Positions 35,950-47,730 of a DNA stretch of 64,000 bases are shown here, in pieces; positions within the stretch are counted from its first letter, which is position 1; each line of letters starts with the position of its first letter. Both the position numbers and the translations under genes were made by a program. Source of the DNA: Trichopria drosophilae (Eukaryota > Arthropoda > Insecta > Hymenoptera > Diapriidae); the NCBI GenBank assembly GCA_030407085.1, contig CM059584.1, forward strand, positions 138,932,001 to 138,996,000, in the 5' to 3' direction. The notes beneath the pieces are model-generated. The model saw only the letters and a program-made list of their open reading frames with translations, made no database searches and was not told the origin of the DNA.

Positions 35950-37496
35950 TGGTAAAATAAAATACAAGGATCAGTCTATTTGTAAGATATAATTATGTGC
36001 AATTATACACTTATTGAATAATTATTTTTCATAAGTGAAAGTATTACGTAATATAAATTCACAATGCGATATATCGTTTTTATGCGATTAAGAAAATAGT
36101 CGAACCATGAATTTCGAAATGCATACAAAATTCTTCATACATATGTAGAAAGATAATTTTTCTTATTACCTACAGTAGACAACCGAAAAAGTCATTTATT
36201 TCTATTTTAGTGATTATTGTATTATATGCTCACTATTATTGAATCACATCTTAAGAAAATTGTAAAGTATTTGTCCAATACAAAAACGTAAAATGTCACT
36301 CTCATAACAAAGTGAATTTTTGCAACACTTGCTCAATACTTAAAAAATTAGTAGTATTCGCAACAAGTGACTAAAATTCGATAGTAAATGTACACGTTCT
36401 CGAAAAAAATGATTATAAAACTTTATTGATTTAATAAAAATTTGATTGAAAATATGTTTTTGTGTCTTATTCAGTTGTCATTCATTTTTATTTGCTTTCG
36501 CTCCATTAATCATTTTTTGGTGTGAATAGGGACGTTTGACGTAAATAATCATTATCAGAAACTATGTTGCATCGACCATGAAATAATCATCGATAACCAG
36601 AATTTTTTTCTAGAATTTTGTTAAACGGCGTGAATTAACAATTTGTCGAGGAAGATGTGTTTACATTCCTTAGTTTCTTCCAGGTTAAATATACTTATGC
36701 TGTTTTTTATCCTGGATTTTCGATTAAAAAAGGAATACAATTTTGTGATGGTAATTTTCACGAAAAAACAATATTTAGAACAAAAATATTTAACAAAATT
36801 GAAACTGAATATATAAATTCAATTTTCTATATTTCTGAAAATCTCGAAAATTTAACATTTTCAAAGTGAATGACATATTTATTCCCTAAAATATAGTTAT
36901 TTATATTTAATACATAACTTATATGAATAAATTAATCGTCAACGTGAAATGTTTATTAGTAACATAATAGGAAATTAATCTAACGTGATATTTAATTCTC
37001 TTTATGGATTTTCCTGTAATTTACGGACTTTCAACTTCATACATAAATGAAAATATATCTGCCAGTATAATCAAAGGTTTTCAGCATATTTAAAATAATA
37101 GAAAAATCGATTAAAAATTACTTTACATCATATCCACCAGCGTCAATTATTAAAGATAATATAAATGCAATTTCGTTATAAAATTAAACACCGATAGAGA
37201 CTTGAAAGTTAAACCTTTCACAAATAAAAATAGTTGGAAATAATAACGAAATTAATTATAAACAGTATGATGTGAAACGATACTTACTAAAGTTATATTA
37301 ATAAACACAATCTTAATTTTATTTCAAAAGGATGTTTTCGGTGAAAATAATGTAAAAAATTTCAATTTTAATTCAAAAGTAAATTTTCATTCCAACTTAA
37401 CTAAAAATTCTGGCGATGGCACTTTTATATGACTTTTAACAATTATTTTTCGTTTTTTGAAACAAATGAACTCAAAAACTGAATTTGAGATGTTCG

Positions 37497-37565
37497 ATAT
37501 CCGTAAGGGGATTTGAACCTGGGACCATTCAATTACCGATAGTGTTCAAGACGAGATTCTGTGCC
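37497..37565 (-). repeat. tRNA-derived SINE remnant
   Basis: On the minus strand GTCTTGAACACTATCGG is followed by GGTTCAAATCCCC, a B-box-like T arm at tRNA spacing. The D arm and A box are not convincing. Downstream sequence is AT-rich. It is best read as a decayed tRNA-derived repeat. Confidence 0.35.
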
Positions 37566-37760
37566 TCACTTTTAGGCAAGAAAATACATTTTTGAACAAT
37601 TGTCATGTGTAATTTAAAAATTGTTGATACTGAATAAGAAAACTACTAAAGATTAATTAGAATATACAAAAGAACTCGAATCCTACCATTTTTCAATAAA
37701 TGACTTTTTCGGCTTGCATAGACCCCAACAAATTTTTTGAAAATCGTGAATTTTTATTAC

Positions 37761-37933
37761 CTTATTGCTCTGCTTTTCGCCTTGAGATGATGCCATCTCT
37801 GGTTCATTTCATCGAGACGGCGTTGCAGCATGACGGCGTCATCTTGACTGGCCAGGGAGCTGAGGAGCTTCCGACCCGTGCCGTTCAGCGAGGTGTAAAC
37901 GTCACGGTGCGTTTCAATTTCCGACTGGAGATC
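37761..37933 (-). CDS. Dys: Dystrophin internal exon, spectrin repeat (upstream exon)
   Basis: This is a 173-bp exon read on the minus strand. The acceptor is a strong TTTCTTCTTTCAG and the donor is AATAAG|GTAATA. It opens in phase 0 and ends two bases into a codon. The 57-residue peptide starts DLQSEIETHRDVYTSLNG and continues through RKLLSSL to the helix C signature LDEMNQRWHHLKAKSRAI. The alternation of H..V..SL...G..LL (helix B) and LD.MN.RWH.L (helix C) is diagnostic of a spectrin repeat, and the sequence fits the distal dystrophin rod. It is phase-compatible with the exon at 7930-8074. The exon is much richer in G+C than the flanking intron, as expected of selected coding sequence. The exon that should precede it (helix A) was not securely found in the window. 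Confidence 0.88.
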
Positions 37934-38214
37934 CTGAAAGAAGAAATTCAAAAACTCACGTAAACATTGCCTCACGTATTTTCGATACGATGCGATATAT
38001 CGAAAGCTTTCGTGTGTCTAACTTTTGACATTTTTACAATTCGATCGCTATATAATAATAGTTCAATATAAAAAAAATATATTTTTAGAAAGGGTTCATA
38101 TTTTCAATAACTAAAGAATTGGTCGGTAATGACTTTAAATTTTTATATCGTCTAACACATCGACTTTTAATTCATCTTCAAAAAAATATTCCTACACGTC
38201 ATAATTCGACATAT

Positions 38215-38700
38215 TCGGATGGATTGCCTTTTGCAGTTTCCTCTCTTTGTACTTTTCGCGCAAGGGCAACAAAAGAAGGGGATTATTTGGCAGGAAGATG
38301 AAAGGAAAAACAAATTTCTCTGTGCGAAAACAGACGGGCCAGGTTTCTTTCTTTTTCCATTTTTTTTTTCACGACGACAACGTTTTCTCATCGCTGCCTG
38401 CCTCACGGATCGACGGGCGCCTCCAACTTCCGGTCGGGCGAATCGGGTATACATCAGCTGCGATATTTCCTGGAGCGATGGTGCCCGAAGTATGGAACGA
38501 CTGCTGTCGCTGGGATCGAAAATAACTGGTTCGGGTCAGTTATCGAAATGTCGACGCGTTTTCCCGGTGCCATTCGAGACGGCGACGATCGACGACGTCA
38601 AGCTGTTTTTGATCGTTGACGCAAAATTGACGTCTTCGGGAAATTCGTGGATTTTCCAATGCACCCCACTACGAGTACCATCCGCACCAGATGTGAAAAA
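38215..38700. promoter_or_regulatory. CpG-rich island upstream of the spectrin exon
   Basis: Nearly 500 bp of high-GC DNA (for example GACGGCGACGATCGACGACG) lie between the 37.9-kb exon and the 39.15-kb exon candidate. Open frames on both strands have no protein-like signature. It may serve an internal dystrophin promoter; this is inference from composition and position. Confidence 0.3.
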
Positions 38701-39149
38701 TGTATTTTAAAAAAATTGGTGAATTTATAAGTAACCTGATTATATTGTACTTTTAAAATCGCGTTTTTCAATTCCATGGATATTTTTAAAAAATAATCAT
38801 AATTAAATAATTGAGTGAGAGTAAAATATGCGACGAAAAATTTTAGAAATTGAAGTAGCGAAACAGGGTGAATAATTCTTTTCAATATTCCATTAGGTAG
38901 AACATTTTTTCTAGTTCATGTAAATAAAGACAAAAGATGGCATAACTTTTTGGGAAACGTCTTGCAATTATCATGATGATGAATGATGGGAAATTTGTTA
39001 CGAACATTTTTTTTTATTTTTTATAACATTTTTCAAGAATCCTTTTTTAAACAGCTCTCAAAACAATAATTTTACTAAGTACGAGTTTACTAAAAATTCA
39101 TTTTAAAACTTTAGAATGCGCTTTAGTATATGTCAAGATTGAGCATTAC

Positions 39150-39338
39150 CTGTTCGAAGTAGTAGAGGTCAGTAAGCAGCGCGTACGATAAGTAGATGAA
39201 GCGTGCGTCATCCAAGTGTCGGGCACGTACCCCCCGAGGGGCTGCATTCAACGAGTGAACGCGCCCCCCGGGCCAGGTGCCCCCTCTGGCTGGACCTTGA
39301 CGATAATCCACCGTAATTACGTACCCCAGAAGTACCAC
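39150..39338 (-). CDS. Candidate alternative exon upstream of the dystrophin spectrin exon (uncertain)
   Basis: On the minus strand an open frame ends LLTDLYYFEQ at a good donor, TTCGAACAG|GTAATG, whose exon end is at 39150. It closes in phase 0, which matches the phase-0 acceptor of the exon at 37933. The segment is GC-rich compared with its surroundings. Against it: the open frame has no in-frame ATG (it begins after a TAG), and no convincing acceptor with a pyrimidine tract was found at its 5' side. A weak one may be GAATGCAG near 39248. It could be part of a short-isoform first exon, an internal exon, or chance. The 5' boundary given is only the limit of the open frame. Confidence 0.25.
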
Positions 39339-39714
39339 GTCATCCTACTTCGTTTTGTAATAAATATTTTACAAGTCTCACCAACTTTATTTAAATAGTC
39401 ACCACTTTCTCACTAAAAGTTCACTTTCCCCCCCATTTCGAGTCTTTTGTCCATCGTATAATATTGCAGACTCACACAGCACAAATCACTTCATGAAAGT
39501 TTTTGTTACTCTTTTGTATTTTATTTGTGATACTGGAACTTATTTCGTCAATAAAATTCTAAAACTGAAATATAAGAGGCTTAAAGTTTTCTGCTACTAA
39601 TAGTCAAGAAGACCAGACATCAAATTTTCAGCTATGAAGGTTTGCAAATTAATGTTTACTATTAAATACATAAAGAAAGAACTGTTTATCTATGTGTTGT
39701 TGGTGCGAAATTCC

Positions 39715-39870
39715 TTTGATAAATTTCAACAAAAACATAACATCCTCCTGAGGACATTCCAGAGAATATTTGAGAGGAGGTCTAAATTACCTCTGTTATG
39801 GTCCTATTAGGTTCCTCGAGTTGTCATATATCCTGAATTTGACCTCAAAATAGTAACGGAACCATGAATA
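39715..39870 (+). repeat. Dispersed repeat, copy 1
   Basis: This aligns with 42176-42325 in direct orientation. Shared blocks are CAAAAACATAACA, TTATGGTCCTATTAG, TTCCTCGAG, ATATCC and GTGGAACCATAAAT-like sequence. Family unknown. Confidence 0.65.
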
Positions 39871-40212
39871 TGATTATTTAAACTCATTCCTCGTGAACTT
39901 TTATGGTTCTGATAATTTACTAAGGCGTCCTAAGATGACCTGAGGATTATTAAGATTATAAATCCTGAAGATCATCTAAGCGCATTCTTAGACAGGAGGG
40001 CTGTACGGGATATAGCTTTGAAGATAGAAAAATTAATTTTTTGCTTTTTAAATCTACATAATGTGATCGTAATTTGTATTCAAACAAGACGAGATAGAAA
40101 AAACCGTAGGATGATGATGCATCTGTTGGTAATACTATTTCCTAACCTAAAATATTCGATATAAACAATAATATGTACATATAGTTTTGAGTTTTTCAAG
40201 CCCAAATCCATT

Positions 40213-40259
40213 GTTAGGTTAGGTTAGATTAAATTAGGTTAGGTTAGGCTAGGTTAGGG
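40213..40259 (+). repeat. TTAGG telomere-like interstitial repeat
   Basis: A degenerate run of GTTAG/GGTTA pentamers, equivalent to the arthropod telomere unit TTAGG. Shorter runs are at 12615-12630 and near 35778-35790. Confidence 0.8.
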
Positions 40260-41263
40260 CTTCTATACATATTTTCTGTAAATATGTCAATTATCAAGGA
40301 AATTATATCGATTAAACGAAATGCGCAAGATCTTTAAATTCTCGCGGAATTTTTTATCATTAATTTTGTTTAAATAAGTCACCTAACAATTTTTGCTTAA
40401 TTCTCAATGCGTTTCATAAATATTTGTGTTTAATTTCATTACTGATTACAATAATTTACGCGGAACTTTAAATTTAGAATTTTCAGCATTAGTTAGTACA
40501 TTATTTGCAGACCGTGTTAGAACCGACATAAAGTCCCTACTTATTGAGACTAACGCTTCTGAGATTACTCTTCTCAAATTTACAGTAAAATAAAAACCTA
40601 GACGACTTCCTTCTTTTTACAATATTTTTTACGTGGTTGTTTGATTATCGTTTCGTACATTAATCATGTAGGGAACCAAAATGCAAAGTATACGAGTTGC
40701 ATCTGAACGTTGTGGTCGAAACTTTAAATTACTGTCATTAGCAATATTTATTACCATCCATTGTAGTAGATACTCATATTCAAGGAGCATTATTTACCAT
40801 TAAATTTCATTATAGTTTAAATGAAATACTTGTTGACCAGTAGAATTAGTACACAGACGTAATAAACTAAACAATGAAGGAAATCGATATGGCCCAGTTC
40901 ATGACTATCCCACCATAAACACCACGTAAGCAAGAACGCCTCTATTCTGATGTACGAATTGCACATCAAGGATTTAATTACAATACAAGCCGCTAGAGAG
41001 CGCTGCGTAGGAGCTGGGACATTTTCAGCATCTCGCTTGTCGCGATTTCACGGTATATTAGCCTCCTCTCGAGCTCTTCCCGTTTTATAAGCTGGCTCCG
41101 GCGCATTTGTCGGATTAATCCACTGGGACCAAAAACGCGCAGCAAAACAAATGATGGACTAAAATGAAAAAGAGTACTGAATAATGCATTCCGCGAGTAG
41201 ATAGGATAAGTAATGAGCCAGGGAGTCCGGCTGTAATTTAGTTGATCGAGCTACCTTCCCCTC

Positions 41264-41267
<4 letters not shown>

Positions 41268-41301
<34 letters not shown>
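41268..41301 (+). repeat. TC dinucleotide microsatellite
   Basis: A near-perfect CT run sits in a GC-richer stretch (40910-41440). Confidence 0.9.
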
Positions 41302-42175
41302 ACCCTTCCGATCGATCCTTGAATCTCAGAGGCACGTGAAACTTGTCCGTCGATGTTTGTCAAAGTTTAGTCACTAGCCCGCAAGATCCTGATTAATTTG
41401 CGACTGACATTTGACTTTCAAATGCGACCAGGTATACGAACACTTCGACACGAGCATCCGATTCCTGGTGATTGCCGGTCGTTGATAATATACCCAAGCC
41501 GCTCTTGAAAACTCACTGGGAACGGAACAATTGTTTCTGCAATTTTCAAACTTGGATAACTTTCTGCTATTTTGAAAGTAACTTTTATTATAATTAGTCG
41601 TTTGTGTGTCACTGTTCAGATAGTTTCTACATAGAGCGCAATTCTTTTGGCAGTGTAATTGTGGTCGGGAATATTTTCATGAAGAAGTGAAGTTTATATT
41701 TTACCTAACCTACAATTATTTTTAATAACTCCTGCCCTTGTATTGATTATGCGTTTCGCCGATAGAGAGCTCTGTGCACGGGCTGAGATATTTTCAGCTC
41801 TTAATAGCGGCTAATATTGTTACTTGTTTGTTTGGTCAGTCATAAAACAATGATAAACAGATTATAGCTCGGCTTTAGATGTTAGCCCTCATAAGAAATC
41901 TTTGTTATTTAAGCTGCTGAATTATATCGATCTTGATGTTGACTTAGTTACGTCAATTCCAAAATCCAATAGTCTGAATGGAAGAGGTCAGATGTCAAGG
42001 TTTTGCTATTTGTTTTTTTTTAATTACCATGGCGCAGAGCAATGGATGTTATTAAGACCAGGTATTATGATCAACAATGAGTATTACTATGAAGTTTGTG
42101 AAAAGAAACATAAAAAAACAACCAGTATGGTGTAAAAATGATTCATTGTGATTATGCGATTAGCAATTCCTCTCC

Positions 42176-42325
42176 TTATTTTCATCAAAAACATAACACC
42201 CTCTTGACGACATCCTAAAGAATATTTAAAGACATCCAAATGTCTTCTTTTATGGTCCTATTAGCTTCCTCGAGGTGTTCTATATCCGGAGTTTGACGTC
42301 AGAATAGTAGTGGAACCATAAATTT
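42176..42325 (+). repeat. Dispersed repeat, copy 2
   Basis: Direct counterpart of 39715-39870. No inverted termini or coding were seen. Confidence 0.65.
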
Positions 42326-42699
42326 TGAAATTAACACCACAATCAAATCTCATGTTTACCAGATTGGGATCCTTGAAACTTATCGTTTTTCTCAAGACTG
42401 CAGACCCAGACAAAATTACTTTAATTATATGAATATTTACAATAATTGAGGATGTAAACATCTGTGGAAACAACGCTATAGTAAATAAGCTCATCAGAAT
42501 TGACCGAGGATTAAAAAATGCGTTGGTCCGAGTATATTATATTTCAGAGAGGATTATTTCGAAAGGTGCAAAATGAATATTGAAAAATAAATAAATATTT
42601 ACACACCTCGCACATCTAGAAATAGCAAATAAAAAACAATTTATTACACAACCCCAAACAATATTTCGTAAAATGTCGATGCTAAAATACAGCCGACTA

Positions 42700-43115
42700 G
42701 TACTTCAGCTTCACTTTAAGCGACAAAGCGACGTACAACTAAGTTGCTTCTGTATATTTGCAGGAAACCGAAGAAGATATCCTCTACAGACTCGTTCGAC
42801 TACCGGACCGAAATTCTGTTATATATTTATATATCTGTAGATATATATCGCCGAGAGAATCAAGCGCTTCTATTTTACTTGGGCTGGCTAAACGCGTCGA
42901 TGTATGTATTTGCATTCGCGCGACTCGCTTCGTTTTACACACCGTGGTTCCCCCTTATCCATATTTTCATTTGCATATTTCCACCACCTGGCGCGCTGCA
43001 GCGTCGGAAGCCGGTATCGACTGGAGCAGAAATTGCGGACGAATCTCGCAAGCTCGGCTCCCCGTGTGCTTGCGAAATTTGATTGCAAGAATTAACGGTA
43101 CGCCGCGCTAAGCGC
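42700..43115. promoter_or_regulatory. GC-rich island
   Basis: Three overlapping frames are open over a CpG-rich patch (GCTGCAGCGTCGGAAGCCGG). None resembles a known protein. A TATATATTTATATATC block precedes it. Possible promoter or enhancer. Confidence 0.25.
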
Positions 43116-43746
43116 CCGATAAATTTGAAAAGTAAAATTCATTTTATTTTTAAAGACTTCGTTAATGATTCGTAGTTTTGAATTAAATTTTTTCTTTTTA
43201 AATGGTTTTATCCATTTACGAATTTTTTATGAGTTGATGTTTTAGTTGGAAAGTTATACTATTTGATGCAAAGTAAAATAAAAAAGTTTGGATGGTCCTG
43301 GAGATTTAAGTACTCTGAACCACATCTGTACTATTTCTAATGTTCAAATTAATTTTGCTTAGATTTCGCATTCCATCACTATTTTTAAAACTTTGTTGGT
43401 TATACGGCTGCATCCTGGGGTTTCTCTTTTGTGGTTACTTGTTATTTTTGTAAGCTTCAAAGTCTGCGTTAAGGCTGGACATTATACTTTCTATTGACTA
43501 CGAGAGTTATTAATCTGAATCCAGCACTTTCTTGCGAGTTATTTGGTTTGATGTTGTTATGAAACCTGTTATTTGCAGTGTTCCTTCATTTCTGTGCCCT
43601 ATATATATCCACAGTTTTATGAGAAATTAGTCTACATCATTGGTGATATAAGTTTTCTCAGGGGTAAACTACCACAAACCATAGTGTTTCCTATGTAGAA
43701 GGTTTTTTATGTACATTATTGGTGTTATTCTGTCATGAGTTTTGAA

Positions 43747-44080
43747 TTATTTTGTGAATATCAGATATCTTCTTTTCAGAACAAGTTCCTTTAGTTGTAA
43801 CATCAAACTCTCCAGTTCTGTTTGAATGCCTTTCCTTGGAACTTTGTGATGAGTGCAACTATTGAGCAAGTGCTCTGGAATAACTTCTGCACGTTCACGA
43901 ATCATCTTCCATAAATCAAAATTGTGCCCAGTATCATGGTCAGTTAAGAATAGCTCAGCATAATGATGGAGTTGTAGGTAAGAAGAAAGTCTATCCTTAT
44001 TGGAATTAAATATGTCAAGTGTTGCTCGATACTTAAGCACGGCAGCTCAGTTGGATGTCAAAAGTTCAGCTATGCTACTG
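43747..44080 (-). pseudogene. Fragment of an unidentified protein-coding sequence
   Basis: The minus-strand frame contains KYRATLDIFNSNKDRLSSYL, LHHYAELFLTDHDTGHNFDL, WKMIRERAEVIPEHLL and a C-terminal LESLMLQLKELVLKRRYL. The composition is that of a real helical protein, unlike AT-rich noise. Three codons before KYRAT the same frame is cut by a TGA. Upstream of that, SIAELLTSN appears to continue the same protein, with further stops before it. It ends at TAA 43747-43749. I do not recognise the family. A retrocopy fragment of a host gene is the simplest reading; an exon with an acceptor just after the TGA is possible but the pyrimidine tract is poor. Confidence 0.45.
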
Positions 44081-44329
44081 GACGTACTTCATGTTCATAG
44101 GAACATAATACCAATTACATTTATGTATTTGTATCCACCAGAAAAGAAAAATTTAGTGCTCTAACTTAAACATTGAAACGTGCTCTATTCAACGAATTAT
44201 CTTGTTAGCAGTTACAACTTGTGAACACCCCACAATTGTAACCACAGTTGATAACGCCCAGTATATTATCAGCAATTTGCACTTCTAAAAGAGCAGAATA
44301 AGCAAAGATCGGAAATTAAGCTTCGCCGA

Positions 44330-44720
44330 GCACTTGCGAAAAGCTCGCTCAATACTTCCGGTATCAAGGACGACTCGTGGGACAGTATATAGAAGGGAGA
44401 GGGCTTTTGATCGGCGAAGGGATGAAACCAGAACGCGACGACTGTTGCGGAGCTTTCTAGTCGACCGCAAGCCGCTTAAAGCTCCGTTTCCGTCCTCTGT
44501 TAACCCTCTTTCCATGGTACAGTGTGAGCCGATGTCGAGGGCTCACCCCTTTTAACGACATGCGTTGGCTTTGAGCCTCTACCAAATGAGGTGGAACTTT
44601 CCTATATCCTCAAGCTCGAAGATAAAATCCCTTTCGGCCTCTCTTTCTCTCTCGTTCTCTTTCTCGAGATTTACTTCACCTGTCTACAGTAGCTGTAATC
44701 TCACCGTCTTTGTGCCCTTT
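44330..44720. other. GC-rich and pyrimidine-rich patch
   Basis: CpG-rich at 44330-44520, then a CTCTTTCTCTCTCG tract near 44640. Frames on both strands are Arg/Ser-rich and not convincing as genes. Confidence 0.3.
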
Positions 44721-44979
44721 CCGAAGTTTTCACTTTTGAACTTCCTAGGCAGTTGTTCGTTAATTATTAACCGAACTAGCTTCATCACTGCTTGCAAGGC
44801 GTCGAAATCTATTCTTTTCATCTTTTTGATCGTTTAGTCCTATTAAAAATCAAAATACTTTTTTTAGCAAATCGAATAAAAAAAATGTTAACAACGATTA
44901 AAACAAAGTAGACTGGGATAGAAGTGAAAAATAAATTATTCTTTAATAACAATTATTATTTCATTCGAAAGAGCGGCGT

Positions 44980-45780
44980 TCGGACGATGATGTTAATAAT
45001 GTCCTTGATATCAAATGATAATCATACTGATGATGGTGATGATGATGGCGTCGACGATAATAAAGTTATTTTTGGTAGATGAAATGGGATCCACGATGAT
45101 AATGTGAGATGATAAAGTGCGATCAAGATGATTATATGTTGGATGAAGCTGATGATTGTAGTATTGCTGGAAGAGATCGTTAGAGTAATGATGCTGTGGA
45201 TGCATAAATTATTTTAGCATTACGATGTTGGATGATATAGGGTAATAATAATGATACCGACCATGGAGATGGTTATGATCTAGTTGGATACTGATGAATG
45301 ATGATGAGTGCAACGTCGGATAGTAACAAATGATGAACATGGTGCAAATTTTATCATAGTGGTAAAATTTCAATCACTCGAGATTAAAAATAATATCCTA
45401 CAAACTGAGCAATAAAATAAAACTAGGGATTTCGTAGGTGCGACCTTCAAACCGTTATGCTTGATGAGGAGGGGTGATGCCGATGGTAATGATGATGTCG
45501 GATGATGACGTGGGATAATAATGGGTGATCAAATGTCAGATTGTGACGATGTTGTCAATGATTCTAGTATTGTCAGGTGCTGATTCTAACGGTAATGATG
45601 ATATACCGTAGTGATATGTTATATGAAGACAATGACATCAATGATACGGGATAGTAATGTAAGATCATGTAAGACAATGATTATGACAGATGATGAATGT
45701 GGTAATGATAAAGTCGGATGGTGATCACGATGTTGACATTGATATTGTTAGATGATGATGTAGGATGATGGTTGTAAATT
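44980..45780 (+). repeat. Cryptically simple GATGAT-rich tract
   Basis: About 800 bp are strongly enriched in GATGAT, GATAAT and TGATG words on the plus strand, without a fixed period. This looks like a decayed trinucleotide satellite. Short frames in it are low complexity and not genes. An AT-rich non-simple interval lies at 45360-45430. Confidence 0.7.
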
Positions 45781-45945
45781 AAAGAGGTTATTAATTGGCC
45801 ATAAAACGTGGCTCATACACTTGGACTTATTTAGAACTACATTTACTAAGTATAGATATAATTTTGATAAATAATGAAAAAATAAATCCAAGCGTTCTTT
45901 CATATGCAAATAATTGTTAACTTTTTGAAATATTCCGTTAGTTCT

Positions 45946-46358
45946 GTGAAAAATCACTTTAAATTTCTTGACCACTTTCTTGAAATTAATAAATTATTAT
46001 TTTAAATTTATTCTTGGGTAATTACGGTCCTTCGACTTAATACCAGGATGGAATGGTAATTAAAATGTGTAGTAATACTACCATGTGTAGTAATAAGTGG
46101 TTCGAGCTCATTATAGATTTCAACAATGACTCGACTACTTCATCCATGTTCTGATGGATTATTGTATAAACAGAAATTTTAATCCAAACTAATGGAATTA
46201 TGATTTTACACTTTTAATTATGAATACATTTTGTTCTGAAGAGGGCCCATATTAGTGGCCGAAAAGTAAATCAACGTATTTTAATTACCATTCCATCCTG
46301 GTATTAAGTCGAAGGACTGTAATTACCTAAGAATAAATTTAAAATAATAATTTATTAA
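45946..46358. mobile_element. Penelope-like insertion with inverted arms
   Basis: The 13-bp sequence TTCCGTTAGTTCT flanks the insert on both sides (45933-45945 and 46359-46371). The insert has inverted arms of about 80 bp (45983-46062 against 46278-46358), both containing GACTTAATACCAGGATGGAA. Between the arms is a CTGAAGA...GAAA hammerhead-like core (46236-46264). Variable 10-15 bp target duplications, inverted end structures and hammerhead motifs are all features described for Penelope-like elements. No reverse transcriptase remains, so this is a short end-only copy. Confidence 0.5.
46236..46264 (+). ncRNA. Hammerhead-like core in Penelope-like insert
   Basis: CTGAAGA, a potential stem II (GGCC...GGCC) and GAAA occur in the required order. 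Core position 7 is A, which the hammerhead consensus tolerates. The first stem II pair is weak or bulged, so activity is doubtful. Confidence 0.3.
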
Positions 46359-46371
46359 TTCCGTTAGTTCT

Positions 46372-47640
46372 ATTGTTAATTAAGTTATCGCATATTTTCA
46401 TGACATTTTTTGCAATAAATCATTAATCCATCAATATTCTCTATTAATCTTTAGTTAACAGTATCAATTTTTTTATATCCCGTGAAATGTACAGAAATTA
46501 ACTTTAGCAGTTAGCATTCAAAAACATTCGTGACTTGTAGCGAATGTCCAATTAATTATAATATATCATAATTTCAAAATGAGATACTGATTAGGAATAC
46601 TAATTTTAAATGCGATAAATTACAATACAATCTATTTAAGCAGAAGAGAGGCAACAATTCGCTGTTCCATAAACACATCGATCATGAGAATGGCGTTTCA
46701 TTTTGGACATTCGCCAGACCAAAGTAATGCTCCCCTATATTTGTTTTGTTTACCGGATGATTCAAACGTGTAATTAATTAAAGGCGCGCTGCAAGCTCTC
46801 GTTCTAATCGATTTAAACGGAATACGAATATCTCTGACTTATTAAATTGCAGATCAACGAATTGCGCGGTCAATTAAGCTAACTAATTAATTAATAGTGT
46901 CGAATAAATTTGGAAACCTAAAATATCACCGTTTGATACTGCAATATCAAATATTACCGTTGATGAGTGAAACATTCTTAAAATAAGTTAAAATATCCAT
47001 GCAAGATATTTATTATCTTCACAAACCTTTTATTTATTTTATTACGTTACGAAACCTAAATTTAGAGTTCTTAGTTATATATTATTAACGATATTCTCAC
47101 ACCAAAACGCAATGATTGGAAATACTTTAATTAATTTTATTTTTAAGCATTATTTAAAATAAAAGTAACTAATCTAATGTACAATTTGTGCAATTACGGT
47201 TATGTAGCCGTTAGCAATCTAGACGTACTATGAAATACTTTGCGTAATCGATGACTCACGTTTAGAGTCTTTGAATTAATACCAGGAAATTGAGGCAGCA
47301 AAAATAATTTCACGTAGAGATCACCGTTCAATGCTATATGAGTAATAAAGGTGTAAGTTAATTCTCTGCGGTTGATAGAAGTTTACTCAGACAATAGTAA
47401 GTGGCTTTGAATAATACTATGATGAACTTGCACTCATCATAGGTAATAGCTGTGTATAATACAACAAATTATATTACTTTAAGAATGAAATTGCTGAAGG
47501 ACACGAACTCTTCCTGGTACTCATTTTTCAAAACAACGATATTTTACGTAAATTAATTCAGTAAGGGTTTCTGGTGCTTGACTGTAATTTTGATTTTAGA
47601 TTTTAAAAAATAAACATGGGTTATTCAAGGAGTCTTATTG
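46372..47640. other. AT-rich DNA, one TAATTA-rich patch
   Basis: 46740-46915 is GC-richer with repeated TAATTA words. Otherwise nothing recognised. Confidence 0.35.
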
Positions 47641-47730
47641 GGTGCGGGTCGAAAAACCGACAAATCAAAAAGGCGACAGTCAAACAGTCAAATTTCACAA
47701 AATGACTGTCTGCTTATCGATCTGTCTATT
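47641..47730. repeat. Partial copy of the CCGACA foldback repeat
   Basis: GGTGCGGGTCGAAAAACCGA is followed by GGCGACAGTCAAACAG and ATGACTGTCTGCTTATCGAT. It matches parts of 49382-49805, including ACTGTCCGCTTGTCGAT near 49679. Confidence 0.65.

Larger units (their letters stand above)
33311..37496. other. AT-rich intron apart from the palindrome cluster
   Basis: Apart from the listed palindromes at 34.1-34.4 and 35.9 kb there is no supported gene. TACAGGGCTGCGCAAAAAAA at 33513 resembles a lone transposon end. Confidence 0.45.
8075..37760 (-). other. Dys: 29.7-kb intron of dystrophin
   Basis: The interval runs from the GT donor after the 37761 exon to the AG acceptor before the 8074 exon, both on the minus strand. 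It holds no further exon that I can support. It is filled with AT-rich unique DNA and with the transposable elements listed separately: the mariner, solo LTR, MITEs, inverted duplication and gag-like insertion. A small cassette exon cannot be excluded by eye. Large introns in the distal part of dystrophin genes are a known feature of the family. Confidence 0.7.

Noticed and set aside
37700..37963. 87-codon plus-strand frame over the spectrin exon
   Set aside because: Antisense shadow of the dystrophin exon; the minus-strand product has the family signature.
45011..45205. His/Ile/Asp-rich frame at 45.0-45.2 kb
   Set aside because: Low-complexity translation of the GATGAT-rich tract.
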